Notes: generated by a model from the letters alone, not told the origin. Positions 15,093-24,824 are shown, numbered from the stretch's first letter. The stretch is DNA of 64,000 nt from Streptococcus himalayensis (GCF_001708305.1 NZ_CP016953.1:1073501-1137500), one strand, 5' to 3'. Translations and numbers: made by a program.

Positions 15093-15956
15093 ATGCGATT
15101 AGAACTCAAACATATTTCCAAATCTTATGATGACAAGAAGGTCCTTGAGGACATTTCTCTAGAATTGACAGAAGGTGTTTATGGGCTTCTAGGACCTAAT
15201 GGAGCTGGGAAAACAACACTGTTAAATATAATTTGCCGTTTACTCAAGTCCAGTAAAGGGGAGATTTTCTTTAATGGGAAACCACAGTCACCAGACTACT
15301 ATCAGTATCTAGGCTTTTTGCCGCAACATTTTTCTTACTATCCTAGCTTTACTGGCTTAGATTTTCTGCTTTATTTGGCGGATTTGAAAGGAATGAAGAA
15401 ACATGAGGCTAAGAAAGAGTCTGAAAAGTTGTTAGACTTAGTTGGCTTATCAGATGTTAAAAAGAAAAAAATTGCTTCTTACTCAGGTGGTATGAAGCAA
15501 CGGTTAGGTATTGCCCAGTCTCTTCTTGGCAATCCTAAAATTTTAATTCTGGATGAGCCGACCGTTGGGCTAGATCCTAAGGAACGGATTCGCTTTCGTA
15601 ATCTCATTAGTGAGCTGTCTAGCAATCGTATTGTCATTCTTTCGACCCATATAGTGTCAGACTTAGAAGCGATAGCTAAGGAAATCTTGATTTTAAAAGA
15701 CAGGAAAATTAGAGAAAAAGGCTCAGGCAATCAACTCCTATCCTTAATTGAGGGAAAAAGTTGGGAGGTACTGGTATCTGAATATCAGCGTAACCACTTT
15801 GTCCAACAGTTTGTCGTCGTAAACGAACGAGTCCTACCTGAAGGTACGCTTTTAAGGATTGTTAGTGATGAAAGACCAAGTTCAACAGCACAGGCGGTCG
15901 CACCAAGTTTGGAAGATCTTTATTTGTACTATTTTAGAGAGGGGGCTTTCCTATGA
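15093..15956 (+). CDS. ABC transporter ATPase (bacteriocin immunity/export type)
   Basis: 287 residues starting MRLELKHISKSYDDKKVLED. Walker A is GPNGAGKTT (about 34-42), the signature is YSGGMKQRLG, and Walker B is ILILDEPTVGLD. It is followed by the ABC2-type C-terminal tail used by lantibiotic immunity and related exporters. The track start at 15054 would add 13 residues without a ribosome site; GAAAGGA precedes 15093. It overlaps the permease gene by 4 bp. Substrate unknown; the adjacent 58-residue peptide or self-immunity is the likely link. Confidence 0.88.
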   Translation: MRLELKHISKSYDDKKVLEDISLELTEGVYGLLGPNGAGKTTLLNIICRLLKSSKGEIFFNGKPQSPDYYQYLGFLPQHFSYYPSFTGLDFLLYLADLKGMKKHEAKKESEKLLDLVGLSDVKKKKIASYSGGMKQRLGIAQSLLGNPKILILDEPTVGLDPKERIRFRNLISELSSNRIVILSTHIVSDLEAIAKEILILKDRKIREKGSGNQLLSLIEGKSWEVLVSEYQRNHFVQQFVVVNERVLPEGTLLRIVSDERPSSTAQAVAPSLEDLYLYYFREGAFL

Positions 15957-17125
15957 TGTCACTTGTTCCTTTTGAATTAAAAAAACTCTTGAAAAAGAAG
16001 TCAGTTTTGGGAGCCCTAGTTGTTTTATTATTAGGCTTATCAGGCTTGTTTTATATGTACTTTTTGAAAAGCCCTATTGCGGGAGGTTCTAATGGTCGTG
16101 TGTCTGGGCATGCAGCAGTGGAGCTTAATCAAAAGATAGCAGAGAAACACACTGGTTTTCTCACAGACGATTTAGTTAATCAAATTTTCCAAGACTATAT
16201 TGCTGAGAAGAAAGAATTTGGTTTTCTAGGATTTTATAATGATGTGTCTCAGTCTGCCTTGGGGGAATTGATTGTAGATTCTAGGGAGCATTTAATTGCT
16301 ATCAATGATGCGGCTCAAAATAATGCAATAGATACCACAACATTTGATGCTGTTCGGTTAAGAACGAAAAAAGAGCTTAGTTCGGCTTTAGAGTTAGATA
16401 AGTTGAAATTTGGTAACTTTGCTCCGTGGGATTATTTATTTACGGTGTTAAATAGTGGGTTTATACTACTGATTCTGTTTGTTGTCTTTATCTGTTCGGC
16501 TGTTTTTTCAGAGGATAAAGCAAGGCAAATAGATAGTCTATTGCTTACAACTAAAAAGGGAAGGAATCAGTTGACCATTGCTAAGTTTATTGCAAGTTTG
16601 AGTATTACAGTTCTTAGTTTTGTAGGACTTTACGTAGTCGTTCTTCTGGTATTTGCATCTTATTTTGGATTTAGTGGCTGGGATACGAGTGTGCAGATGA
16701 ATTTGCATTGGATTACTCCGTTTTCGACAATCTTAGCCTTTCCCGTAGCAATGAATCTAGTGGAGATTCTTGGTTGGTTAGCAATTTATCATTTTATAGG
16801 TATTCTTTTTATTCTAGGAATTACATTCTTCATATCTAGCAAGACGAAAACGTCTATGGTGACTTTTGCAGTTTCATCAGGTTTTGTTTTTGCAATAGAA
16901 TTTTTACTACAAGCCTTTCCGTCAGGTATCGTAAATAAGCTACTCACCTTATTTTCTGTATCCACCAATGGCGTAGAGACCTTACTTTTGAAATTAGCTA
17001 GTCACGATGGTTTCTTCCTAGATAACTTTGTAATGAATAACCTGTTGATTTCAGTGGTTCGTTTGCTCTGTCTAGGAGTGCTTATCCTTCTTACCTATAT
17101 GGGAGTGAGAAAGGTGAAGAGCTAG
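15953..17125 (+). CDS. ABC transporter permease, ABC2 type
   Basis: 390 residues. An N-terminal membrane helix (about 19-36) is followed by an extracellular domain of about 120 residues, then five more hydrophobic segments from about 165 onwards. This layout resembles ABC-2 permeases that pump peptides from the membrane. ATG overlaps the ATPase stop, indicating translational coupling. No Cys-rich or peptidase domain is present, so it does not process leaders; BlpA must do that. Confidence 0.8.
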   Translation: MMSLVPFELKKLLKKKSVLGALVVLLLGLSGLFYMYFLKSPIAGGSNGRVSGHAAVELNQKIAEKHTGFLTDDLVNQIFQDYIAEKKEFGFLGFYNDVSQSALGELIVDSREHLIAINDAAQNNAIDTTTFDAVRLRTKKELSSALELDKLKFGNFAPWDYLFTVLNSGFILLILFVVFICSAVFSEDKARQIDSLLLTTKKGRNQLTIAKFIASLSITVLSFVGLYVVVLLVFASYFGFSGWDTSVQMNLHWITPFSTILAFPVAMNLVEILGWLAIYHFIGILFILGITFFISSKTKTSMVTFAVSSGFVFAIEFLLQAFPSGIVNKLLTLFSVSTNGVETLLLKLASHDGFFLDNFVMNNLLISVVRLLCLGVLILLTYMGVRKVKS

Positions 17126-17183
17126 CTTTTGCAGCAGATAGTGATATATATATCTGTTCAAGATATTATAGATACCATTTAGG

Positions 17184-17220
17184 ATTTTACTGAATTTCTC
17201 CACTATAAATCCAGTAAAAT
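17184..17220 (+). promoter_or_regulatory. Inverted repeat upstream of the thioredoxin-like gene
   Basis: ATTTTACTG (17184-17192) and CAGTAAAAT (17212-17220) form a stem without a T tract. It could end the ABC transcript weakly or affect the leader of the next gene. Confidence 0.45.
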
Positions 17221-17248
17221 TAGCTTATAAAATATAAGGAGCTTCCAC

Positions 17249-18280
17249 ATGAAGAAAAATTTATTGAAAGCACTATTGCTTAGTTCAGTTGTTCTTGTTA
17301 CCTTTGGAACTAGTGTAGTATTAGCTGAAAGTCAAGAAATGTCAATAGGGGCTACACAGGTTTCTGATTCTGTTACAGAAAACTCTACAACTGAGGAGAA
17401 GGTTAATCAATCAGACAATACAGAAGTTGCTGAAGCAGAGCCTATCGAAGTAACGCCTGAGGAGTATGCCGTTAATGTTGCTGATTTCAAAAAAGTTGGC
17501 ATAGAAGCTGTTCGTCAAGCATTTACAGAAGATAATCTGGAACATACCCTTTACTTTGGTCGTGGCACTTGTTACTATTGCCGCCAATTTTCAACAGATT
17601 TAAAAGAATTTAATCGGATTATTGATAATCGATTGGAATACTATGATACTGACAGTGAGGATTTTGATGATACAGCTAAAGAATTTGTCTTTAAAACAAT
17701 TGGGATTCCAGGAACACCTACGGTACTGTACCTAAAAAATGGGAAGGCTGTTTCTGGTTGGGTTGGTGGAGGAGTGACTCCGCAACAACTTTATGATTAT
17801 CTTTATCTTGGTAAAGTTCCAGAGCAACCAAATGAGAATGACGCTAAAAAAGAAGAATCAGAAAACGAATCCGATAAACATACGGAAGAGATAGTGGAGA
17901 AGACGGATACTGATGAGAAAAGTGAGAAACAAATGTTATCGGAAGAAAGAGTAGTATCTGACACTCTCTCTACATCATCTCATCAAATAGCAAGTAAAAA
18001 CCAAGAAATTCAAACATCGGTATCTACTTCTGTAGATGTTGCTCATTCTTCTAAAGAAGTTAGGAGTGCAAGAGAAGGAATTTCTGTTACTAATCTGGAA
18101 ACAAAAGCTCCCTCCTCACAACCCACGCCTTTCAGTAATGCTTCATCAGAAACGACCAAAAAGAATAGTTTACCTAAGACAGGTGAGCAACATTCGAATT
18201 ATTTTTTCCGTTTAGGACTCGCACTTTGCCTGTCTTTGATTGTAATTAGAATGAGATACTTCATGAAAAGAAATCAATAG
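17249..18280 (+). CDS. Cell-wall-anchored thioredoxin-fold protein (bacteriocin accessory type)
   Basis: 343 residues: signal peptide (about 1-26), acidic Ser/Thr-rich spacer, thioredoxin-like domain (about 75-190) with CYYC at 108-111 and a cis-Pro motif PGTPTV at 154-159, low-complexity Ser/Glu/Lys stalk (about 195-300), and LPKTG at 308-312 with a hydrophobic helix and basic end. The domain matches Bta/PedC-type bacteriocin transport accessory proteins, which help disulfide formation. Here it carries a sortase signal and a stalk, so it would work outside on the wall. Five or more peptides in this island have paired Cys. AAGGAG supports the start. Confidence 0.88.
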   Translation: MKKNLLKALLLSSVVLVTFGTSVVLAESQEMSIGATQVSDSVTENSTTEEKVNQSDNTEVAEAEPIEVTPEEYAVNVADFKKVGIEAVRQAFTEDNLEHTLYFGRGTCYYCRQFSTDLKEFNRIIDNRLEYYDTDSEDFDDTAKEFVFKTIGIPGTPTVLYLKNGKAVSGWVGGGVTPQQLYDYLYLGKVPEQPNENDAKKEESENESDKHTEEIVEKTDTDEKSEKQMLSEERVVSDTLSTSSHQIASKNQEIQTSVSTSVDVAHSSKEVRSAREGISVTNLETKAPSSQPTPFSNASSETTKKNSLPKTGEQHSNYFFRLGLALCLSLIVIRMRYFMKRNQ

Positions 18281-18299
18281 GAATAATCTATGCAAAGAT

Positions 18300-18830
18300 T
18301 TAAAAAGATTTAAAAAGATTATGAAGGTTATCGGCCTGTTTAATTGTGATGCTTTGGAAATAGTACCAAAAGAAATCGGATAAGAAAAAATACAGATTTA
18401 GTTGGAAAGATTTTGGGATAGCATTGCTCTTTTACTTAGCAACTCGTGTGGTAGCTATTGGTGGAACCATTCTTGTTCAATTGGTCGCTGCTAATCAAAC
18501 ATCTGCAAATGATGCGGCTTTGCTGGCGACAAATGAATAGGTGATGGAGGTGTTTTCCATGTATTTTGTTGCCTTTCATTTGGCTATTGGTGTCTTTGCA
18601 CCGAGTTGATTTACAGAGGTTTCTTTAGCCAGTACTTTTTCAAGAAAGATCAAAAATGGTTAAAGGTGATTGTCAGATCCACCATTTTTGGATCACTACA
18701 TGTCGTTTATCCGATTGAGTTTTCTACCTATTTTACCCTTGGAGCGATTTTCTATCTAGCTTATGTCCATCGAGGTAATATTGTAGATTTGATTGCTGTG
18801 CCTCTTCTTAACAATAGCTTGTTGGTTTAG
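18300..18830 (+). pseudogene. Degraded CPBP-family membrane protease
   Basis: Fragments in shifting frames encode YRFSWKDFGIALLFYLATRV, then a stop after AALLATNE, then MYFVAFHLAIGVFAP, and from 18605 in another frame ELIYRGFFSQYFFKKD (the E-x-x-Y-R core), GSLHVVYP and LLNNSLLV before a stop at 18830. At least one nonsense and one frameshift mutation destroy it. The ribosome region contains a short tandem repeat (AGATTTAAAA). Similar genes act as immunity or membrane proteases next to bacteriocin genes. Confidence 0.75.
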
Positions 18831-18951
18831 AACGTAGACAAACCCTATTAGAGATAGAAAAAATTTTATTTTTGGGCTTATATACCATATAACAGAAACT
18901 CTTAGAAATGCTGATATAGCGGTATTGTTAAGAGTTTTTTTATTTCTCATC

Positions 18952-19022
18952 GTGATTACAATTATATCTCTCTGAGATGTTTTTTCATATCCTTGAGTGG
19001 TTAACTTCATTTTAGAACTTTT
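18952..19022 (+). repeat. Dispersed 72-bp repeat, copy 2
   Basis: Matches 13549-13620 over its whole length with a few differences. It marks the right border of the accessory island, just before the PTS promoter. Confidence 0.7.
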
Positions 19023-19067
19023 GGAATTTACAAGATGTAAAATTTTCTAAAAAAGTTTATAAAAGCC

Positions 19068-19137
19068 TTTACAAAAATAAAAGTTATGGTATAATGGTCT
19101 TACAACATAATGCAAACGATTTCATAAAACGTTTGCA
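19068..19137 (+). promoter_or_regulatory. PTS promoter with a palindromic cre site
   Basis: -35 TTTACA (19068-19073), 16 bp, -10 TATAAT (19090-19095). Downstream, TGCAAACG (19111-19118) and CGTTTGCA (19130-19137) are perfect inverted arms. TGCAAACGATTTCA matches the CcpA cre consensus at 13 of 14 positions. Position after the start site suggests repression by CcpA. Confidence 0.8.
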
Positions 19138-19160
19138 CAAAATCTAAAAAAGGAGATTGA

Positions 19161-21344
19161 ATGATGAAAGATACGTTCAAAAATCTATTCAGTTTCGAAT
19201 TTTGGCAAAAATTCGGAAAAGCCTTGATGGTCGTCATCGCTGTAATGCCTGCAGCTGGATTGGTGATCAGTATCGGAAAATCCATTCCGCTGATCAATCC
19301 AGATGTTGCGGCCTTAGTGACAATCGGCGGTGTTCTTGAGCAGATTGGTTGGGGGATTATTGGGAACCTCCATATTCTCTTTGCTCTAGCGATTGGAGGA
19401 AGCTGGGCTAAGGAGCGTGCAGGTGGTGCGCTTGCGGCTGGGATGTCCTTTATTTTGATGAACCGCATTACAGGGGTTATCTTTGGCGTGAGCGGCGATA
19501 TGCTCAAAAATCCTGAGGCAATGGTGTCTACCATATTTGGTGGTAAGATTGCGGTTGCAGATTACTTCGTGAGCGTTTTGGAAGCTCCAGCCCTCAATAT
19601 GGGAGTTTTTGTTGGGATTATTGCCGGTTTTGTTGGAGCGACAGCCTACAATAAATACTATAATTTCCGTAAATTACCGGATGCCCTTTCCTTCTTTAAT
19701 GGGAAACGCTTTGTGCCATTCGTTGTTATCTTGCGTTCAACCATTGTAGCGGTCATTCTTTCAATCGTATGGCCTCTTGTCCAAACTGGAATCAACAACT
19801 TTGGGATTTGGATTGCAAATTCGCAAGATACAGCACCTTTCTTAGCCCCATTCTTGTATGGTACCTTGGAACGTCTCTTGCTTCCATTTGGTTTGCACCA
19901 CATGTTGACAATCCCGATGAACTACACTTCTTTTGGTGGAACCTATACAATCTTATCTGGTGCACAAGCTGGTCAACAAGTATTTGGTCAAGATCCTCTT
20001 TGGCTTGCCTGGGTGACAGACCTTGTAAACTTGAAAGGAACAGATCCTACTCAATACCAACACTTGCTAGAAACAGTGACACCAGCTCGTTTCAAAGTCG
20101 GACAAATGATTGGTTCATTTGGAATCTTGATGGGTGTGGTTGTAGCCATCTATCGCAATGTGGATCCAGATAAAAAAGCAAAATATAAAGGAATGATGAC
20201 TGCAACAGCTCTTGCTGTCTTCTTGACAGGGGTAACAGAGCCAGTTGAATACATGTTCATGTTTGTTGCAATGCCACTTTACCTTATCTATGCCGTGGTG
20301 CAAGGGCTTGCCTTTGCGATGGCTGACCTTGTTCACCTTCGTGTTCATTCATTTGGTTCTATCGAATTCTTGACACGTACACCTCTAGCCGTTAGTGCTG
20401 GTCTTGGTGGTGATATTTTAAACTTCATCTGGGTTTCTGCCCTCTTTGCAGGAATTATGTACTTCATTGCTAACTTTATGATTCAAAAATTCAACTACGC
20501 AACACCAGGGCGCAATGGAAATTATGAAACAGATGGAGGCGAAGGCGAGGAAACTGGTGCTAGCGATAACAAAGTTGCAGCAGCTTCTCAAGCAGTGAAT
20601 GTGATTAACCTTCTTGGTGGAAGAAATAATATTGCAGATGTAGACGCTTGTATGACTCGTCTTCGTGTAACGGTCAAAGATATTGATAAAGTCGGCACTG
20701 AAGAACAATGGAAACAAGAAGGCGCGATGGGCTTGGTAGTCAAAGGTTTAGGTGTACAAGCGATTTACGGACCTAAGGCAGATGTATTGAAATCTGACAT
20801 TCAAGACTTGTTGGATTCTGGAGAAGTAATTCCTGAAACAATCGTAGCTAGCGGAGTAACATCTAACGCTACGACGGACTTTAAAGGGGTGACAGAAGAG
20901 GTTCATACGGTTGCAGATGGGCAAGTGATTGATATTAGCACCGTGACAGACCCTGTGTTTGCTCAAAAGATGATGGGGGATGGATTTGCAGTTGTGCCTG
21001 CTAATGGAACGATTGTTTCACCAGTTGCAGGAAAAGTCACCAGCATCTTCCCAACCAAACATGCTCTTGGTTTAGAAACAGAAAAAGGTCTGGAAGTATT
21101 AGTGCATATTGGACTGGATACGGTAAGCCTTGAGGGGCAACCATTTACAGTTCATGTAGCAGAAGGACAAACCGTTCAAGCAGGTGAACCTCTTGTTACA
21201 GCAGATTTGGCTGCTATCCAAGCCGCAGGACGTGAAACAACAACAGTCGTTGTCTTTACAAATATGACTGCTGTCAAAGAGGTCAAGATTGAAACACTTG
21301 GTCAAGCTGCTGCAAATGCAGTCGTTGCAAAAGTCGAATTGTAA
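19161..21344 (+). CDS. PTS sugar transporter EIICBA (glucose/maltose family)
   Basis: 727 residues in the order IIC (about 1-430, many helices, GTLERLLLPFGLHHMLTIPMNYTSFG), IIB (about 465-540, with phospho-Cys in DVDACMTRLRV) and IIA (about 580-725, with phospho-His in LVHIGLDTV). It imports and phosphorylates a glucoside. Streptococcal orthologues are usually labelled PtsG, and closely related proteins carry maltose (MalT). The phosphatase-like gene 11 bp downstream favours maltose. The reading frame is intact. The GGAGATTG site supports ATG 19161; ATG 19164 is equivalent. Confidence 0.92.
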   Translation: MMKDTFKNLFSFEFWQKFGKALMVVIAVMPAAGLVISIGKSIPLINPDVAALVTIGGVLEQIGWGIIGNLHILFALAIGGSWAKERAGGALAAGMSFILMNRITGVIFGVSGDMLKNPEAMVSTIFGGKIAVADYFVSVLEAPALNMGVFVGIIAGFVGATAYNKYYNFRKLPDALSFFNGKRFVPFVVILRSTIVAVILSIVWPLVQTGINNFGIWIANSQDTAPFLAPFLYGTLERLLLPFGLHHMLTIPMNYTSFGGTYTILSGAQAGQQVFGQDPLWLAWVTDLVNLKGTDPTQYQHLLETVTPARFKVGQMIGSFGILMGVVVAIYRNVDPDKKAKYKGMMTATALAVFLTGVTEPVEYMFMFVAMPLYLIYAVVQGLAFAMADLVHLRVHSFGSIEFLTRTPLAVSAGLGGDILNFIWVSALFAGIMYFIANFMIQKFNYATPGRNGNYETDGGEGEETGASDNKVAAASQAVNVINLLGGRNNIADVDACMTRLRVTVKDIDKVGTEEQWKQEGAMGLVVKGLGVQAIYGPKADVLKSDIQDLLDSGEVIPETIVASGVTSNATTDFKGVTEEVHTVADGQVIDISTVTDPVFAQKMMGDGFAVVPANGTIVSPVAGKVTSIFPTKHALGLETEKGLEVLVHIGLDTVSLEGQPFTVHVAEGQTVQAGEPLVTADLAAIQAAGRETTTVVVFTNMTAVKEVKIETLGQAAANAVVAKVEL

Positions 21345-21355
21345 AAGAGGAAGAT

Positions 21356-22171
21356 ATGGCAACATTCCTAAGTTTAAATACACATAGTTGGATGGAAGAG
21401 AATCAGGAAGAGAAATTGCAATTACTGGTGTCGCGTATCCTAGAACGTGACTATGATCTAGTAGCTCTTCAAGAAGTAAACCAACTGATGGATAGTCAGG
21501 AAATTGCCGACCCACTTCACTATCAATCCGCAGAAGGCATAGGGATCCATGAGGATCACTATGCTCTTCGTTTAGTGGAGGAGTTGGCTAAACAGGGAAA
21601 AGACTATTATTGGAGTTGGGCATACAACCATATTGGCTTTGATCGATTTCATGAAGGGGTCGCCATCCTGTCAAAAACTCCGTTAACGGCAGAAGTATTA
21701 ACGGTTTCGAGCATGGATGATCCAGCGGACTACCACACTCGTAAGGTTTTACTAGTAGAAACAGAGATCGATGGTCAGACAATAGCTGTTGGCAGTGTTC
21801 ATCTTTCTTGGTGGGATAAAGGCTTTCAAGAAGAATGGACTAGGCTTGAACGACACTTGAAAGATATTCAAAAACCTTTCATTCTCATGGGAGACTTTAA
21901 TAACCCAGTCGATTATGAAGGCTATCAGCACATCTTAAAAAGCTCATTAGCCTTACAAGATAGTCATAAAGTTGCGAGAAGCATCCGAGGTACCTGTACG
22001 GTTGAGGGAGATATTGCTGGCTGGGAAGGCAATAGAGAGGCACTAAAGATTGATTATCTTTTTGCAAGTAAAGAGTGGAATCTGAAGCGTTCACACGTTG
22101 TTTTTGATGGTGAAAATGGCGCTGTCATTAGTGATCATTATGGTCTTGAAGTTGAGATGAATTTTAAATGA
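21356..22171 (+). CDS. Endonuclease/exonuclease/phosphatase-family protein, MapP-like
   Basis: 271 residues. EEP-fold motifs: N-terminal LNTHSW, ALQEVNQ (metal Glu), VHLSWWDKGF (His), MGDFNNP (Asp/Asn) and C-terminal ISDHYGL (catalytic His). It lacks a signal peptide. In enterococci a protein of this size and fold, MapP, removes phosphate from maltose 6'-phosphate and is encoded with the maltose PTS. The gene starts 11 bp after the EIICBA gene, so a sugar-phosphate phosphatase is more likely than a nuclease. This is inference from context. Confidence 0.75.
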   Translation: MATFLSLNTHSWMEENQEEKLQLLVSRILERDYDLVALQEVNQLMDSQEIADPLHYQSAEGIGIHEDHYALRLVEELAKQGKDYYWSWAYNHIGFDRFHEGVAILSKTPLTAEVLTVSSMDDPADYHTRKVLLVETEIDGQTIAVGSVHLSWWDKGFQEEWTRLERHLKDIQKPFILMGDFNNPVDYEGYQHILKSSLALQDSHKVARSIRGTCTVEGDIAGWEGNREALKIDYLFASKEWNLKRSHVVFDGENGAVISDHYGLEVEMNFK

Positions 22172-22175
22172 TGAG

Positions 22176-22217
22176 AAAACCACATGTCAAATCAATAGAG
22201 TTTGAAATGTGGTTTTT
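22176..22217 (+). terminator. Terminator after the PTS/EEP operon
   Basis: AAAACCACAT (22176-22185) pairs with ATGTGGTTTT (22207-22216). The nrdR promoter (TGG-TATAAT, 22261-22269) follows. Confidence 0.85.
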
Positions 22218-22298
22218 GTGTGCTCTTTATTTCTCTCTGCTTTTGTTATTGCTTAAAACATGGTATAATAGAGTACTAAGGATTAAGGAGGGAAAGAG

Positions 22299-22772
22299 AT
22301 GCGGTGCCCAAAATGTGGTGGTAGTAAATCAAGTGTCGTAGATAGTCGTCAGGCCGAAGATGGACATACAATTCGACGTCGAAGAGCGTGCGAGGAATGC
22401 CAACATCGTTTTACGACTTATGAACGAGTTGAAGAGCGAACCTTGGTTGTCGTCAAAAAAGACGGAACTCGTGAGCAATTTTCGCGGGACAAAATTTTCA
22501 ATGGGATTATTCGCTCTGCCCAAAAACGTCCTGTTTCTAGTGAAGAAATCGATGCGGTGGTCAATCGAATTGAGCAAAAGCTGCGCAGTAATAACGAAGA
22601 CGAAATCGAAAGTGAAAATATTGGGAATCTTGTCATGCAAGAGTTGGCAGAGTTAGATGAGATTACCTATGTGCGGTTTGCTAGTGTTTATCGCAGTTTT
22701 AAAGATGTCAGCGAGTTAGAAAACCTCCTCAAACAAATTACGAAATCTGCCAAGAAGAAAAAGGAAGACTAG
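22299..22772 (+). CDS. nrdR: Transcriptional repressor NrdR
   Basis: 157 residues. An N-terminal zinc ribbon (CPKCGG at 3-8, CEEC at about 31-34) is joined to an ATP-cone domain (about 49-139, [20 protein letters not shown]). NrdR represses ribonucleotide reductase genes in response to dATP/ATP. AAGGAGG precedes the ATG. Start of the conserved nrdR-dnaB-dnaI-der cluster; dnaB begins right after its stop codon. Confidence 0.96.
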   Translation: MRCPKCGGSKSSVVDSRQAEDGHTIRRRRACEECQHRFTTYERVEERTLVVVKKDGTREQFSRDKIFNGIIRSAQKRPVSSEEIDAVVNRIEQKLRSNNEDEIESENIGNLVMQELAELDEITYVRFASVYRSFKDVSELENLLKQITKSAKKKKED

Positions 22773-23924
22773 ATGAAGCCAAATGATTCGTTTTCATTTG
22801 TAAAAAATAATATCGTGTCAAAGGATACGAGCAATTTGGTTCGCCTGTATTTGCCGATTCTGGGGATAGAGGCCACCATGGTGTATCAGTATTTTCTTGC
22901 TTTTGGGGACAATGGAGAAGGGATTTTTCACTTTTCTCATATTTTAAATCATCTAAATTTTGGGATGGACCGATTAAAGCAGGCCCTTGATTTGTTAGTG
23001 GCTTTTGATTTGTTGGATTGGTATGAAGTAGACAGTCAGCACCGTTTTTTCCTTCGAGAACCTCTATCTGCCCGAGAATTTTTAGAAAATGCGGTTTATC
23101 GTCGTCTTTTGGAAAAGAAGATTGGAGAGATAGCTGTGGAATCCTTATTAGTTGGATCTTTAGAGGGGGAAAAACGAACCCTCAAACTATCCCAGCTGAT
23201 GGATGTACCAAGTGTTGCCTCTGTTCCTACAACTTCAACAAATGATTTTGACATCAACCATTTCAAGGAATTGATGGCCCGAGACTTTCTGCGGTTTAAG
23301 GATGAAAAAGAAGATTTGCTGGCTCTGTTTGCCATTGCCGATCAAAAATCTTGGACTTGGTATGAAACCTATCTATTAGCCAAGGAAACAGCTGTGGGAC
23401 AAGTGATTTCTGTCCAACGGATGGCTCAAAAACTTAATCAAGTAAAAGTGATAGCTGAATTTTCTAGTCAGGAAAAGATTGTGATTGATGAAGCCAAATC
23501 TAAGTCCTCAATAGAATTTTTAGCAGAAATCAAAGAAATTCGAAGAGGAACGATTGTTCAGTCAGAACGCAAATGTTTGGAAGATATGGCTGATTTAGGG
23601 CTCTTAGATGAGGTCATCAATGTGATTTTACTGTTGACTTTCAATGTGGAAAATTCAGCCAATCTTGCCATTCAGTACGCCATGAAAGTAGCTAATGATT
23701 TTGCCTATCAGAGGATTAACAGTGCTGAAGCAGCAGTGTTACGCATTCGTGAGCGCAATCAAAAAGTCAAGGAACGAAAGGAAAAACGACAGCCGCAACC
23801 ACAGACCAACGTTCCTAAATGGAGCAATCCAGATTATAAAAATGAAACCAGTAAGGAGCGCCAAGCTGAATTAGAGGAGCAAAAACGCAGGTTATTGGCC
23901 AAATTAGACCAAGGAGGTGAGTAG
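22773..23924 (+). CDS. dnaB: Replication initiation/membrane attachment protein DnaB
   Basis: 383 residues. Two DnaB/DnaD-type helical domains (about 1-190 and 200-320) and a basic, Gln/Arg-rich tail (KVKERKEKRQPQPQ). It helps load the replicative helicase with DnaD and DnaI during restart and initiation. It directly follows nrdR and directly precedes dnaI, the standard Firmicute order. Start ATG abuts the nrdR stop. Confidence 0.92.
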   Translation: MKPNDSFSFVKNNIVSKDTSNLVRLYLPILGIEATMVYQYFLAFGDNGEGIFHFSHILNHLNFGMDRLKQALDLLVAFDLLDWYEVDSQHRFFLREPLSAREFLENAVYRRLLEKKIGEIAVESLLVGSLEGEKRTLKLSQLMDVPSVASVPTTSTNDFDINHFKELMARDFLRFKDEKEDLLALFAIADQKSWTWYETYLLAKETAVGQVISVQRMAQKLNQVKVIAEFSSQEKIVIDEAKSKSSIEFLAEIKEIRRGTIVQSERKCLEDMADLGLLDEVINVILLLTFNVENSANLAIQYAMKVANDFAYQRINSAEAAVLRIRERNQKVKERKEKRQPQPQTNVPKWSNPDYKNETSKERQAELEEQKRRLLAKLDQGGE

Positions 23925-24824
23925 ATGGAGAGTGTAGGACAAACCTTGTCACAAAAAGGACGAGGCCGACAAATGGATTATGAAGCCTTAGTCCAGCAAA
24001 TCTTGTCAGATCCAGATGTAGCAGCCTTTATCAGAGATGCTCATTTAACAGAGGCAGAAGTAAGACGGAGTGTTTCAAAGTTTAATCAGTACATTAGCGA
24101 GCGAAATCGCTTTGTTCTGGGAGATGAATCCTATATTGCCAAGGGCTATAAACCAATTTTAGTCAAGAATGAAGGCTATGCAGATGTATCTTATGAAGAA
24201 ACGCCAGAGTTGATTGCTGCACAAAAAGAAGCAGCGATTAACAGCCGCCTCCATCTAATTAACCTCCCAACTAGCCTGAAAACAGCTAGTTTAAAGCAAG
24301 TCGATTTGGATGATGTAGGGCGTTATCAGGCTTTTGAATTTCTGACTACGTTTGTAGCGAATTATCCAAATTTTAAGAAATCCTTGTATTTATACGGAGA
24401 TTTCGGGGTGGGAAAAAGTTACATGATGGCTGCATTAGCCCATGATTTATCGGAAAAAAGAAAGGCTTCAACAACGCTTCTCCACTATCCTAGTTTTGTT
24501 CTGGATGTAAAAAATGCCATTGGAGAAGGCTTGGTCAAGGAAAAGGTGGATGAGGTCAAAAAGGCGGAAGTTCTGATATTAGATGATATTGGAGCGGAGC
24601 AAGCGTCAGCTTGGACGCGAGATGAGATTTTGCAGGTCATTTTGCAACATCGGATGCAGGAAAACCTACCTACCTTTTTCACATCGAATTTTTCGATGGA
24701 TGATTTGGAACGTCATTTTGCAGCTGCTAAAAAGGGAGATGAAACGTGGCAAGCCAAACGTGTCATGGAGAGAATTAAATATCTAGCCGAAGAGGTTAGA
24801 TTGGAGGGGGAAAATCGCCGATGA
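23925..24824 (+). CDS. dnaI: Helicase loader DnaI
   Basis: 299 residues. An N-terminal helicase-binding region and a C-terminal AAA+ domain with Walker A GDFGVGKSY (about residue 158) and Walker B LILDDIGAE, plus the sensor region TFFTSNFS. It loads the replicative helicase onto single-stranded DNA. Overlaps the stop region of dnaB by translational coupling (GGAGGTGAGTAG ATG) and overlaps the nitroreductase start by 4 bp. Confidence 0.95.
   Translation: MESVGQTLSQKGRGRQMDYEALVQQILSDPDVAAFIRDAHLTEAEVRRSVSKFNQYISERNRFVLGDESYIAKGYKPILVKNEGYADVSYEETPELIAAQKEAAINSRLHLINLPTSLKTASLKQVDLDDVGRYQAFEFLTTFVANYPNFKKSLYLYGDFGVGKSYMMAALAHDLSEKRKASTTLLHYPSFVLDVKNAIGEGLVKEKVDEVKKAEVLILDDIGAEQASAWTRDEILQVILQHRMQENLPTFFTSNFSMDDLERHFAAAKKGDETWQAKRVMERIKYLAEEVRLEGENRR

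Noticed and set aside
18756..19010. 84-codon minus-strand ORF at the end of the CPBP relic
   Set aside because: Crosses a pseudogene and a dispersed repeat; no ribosome site.
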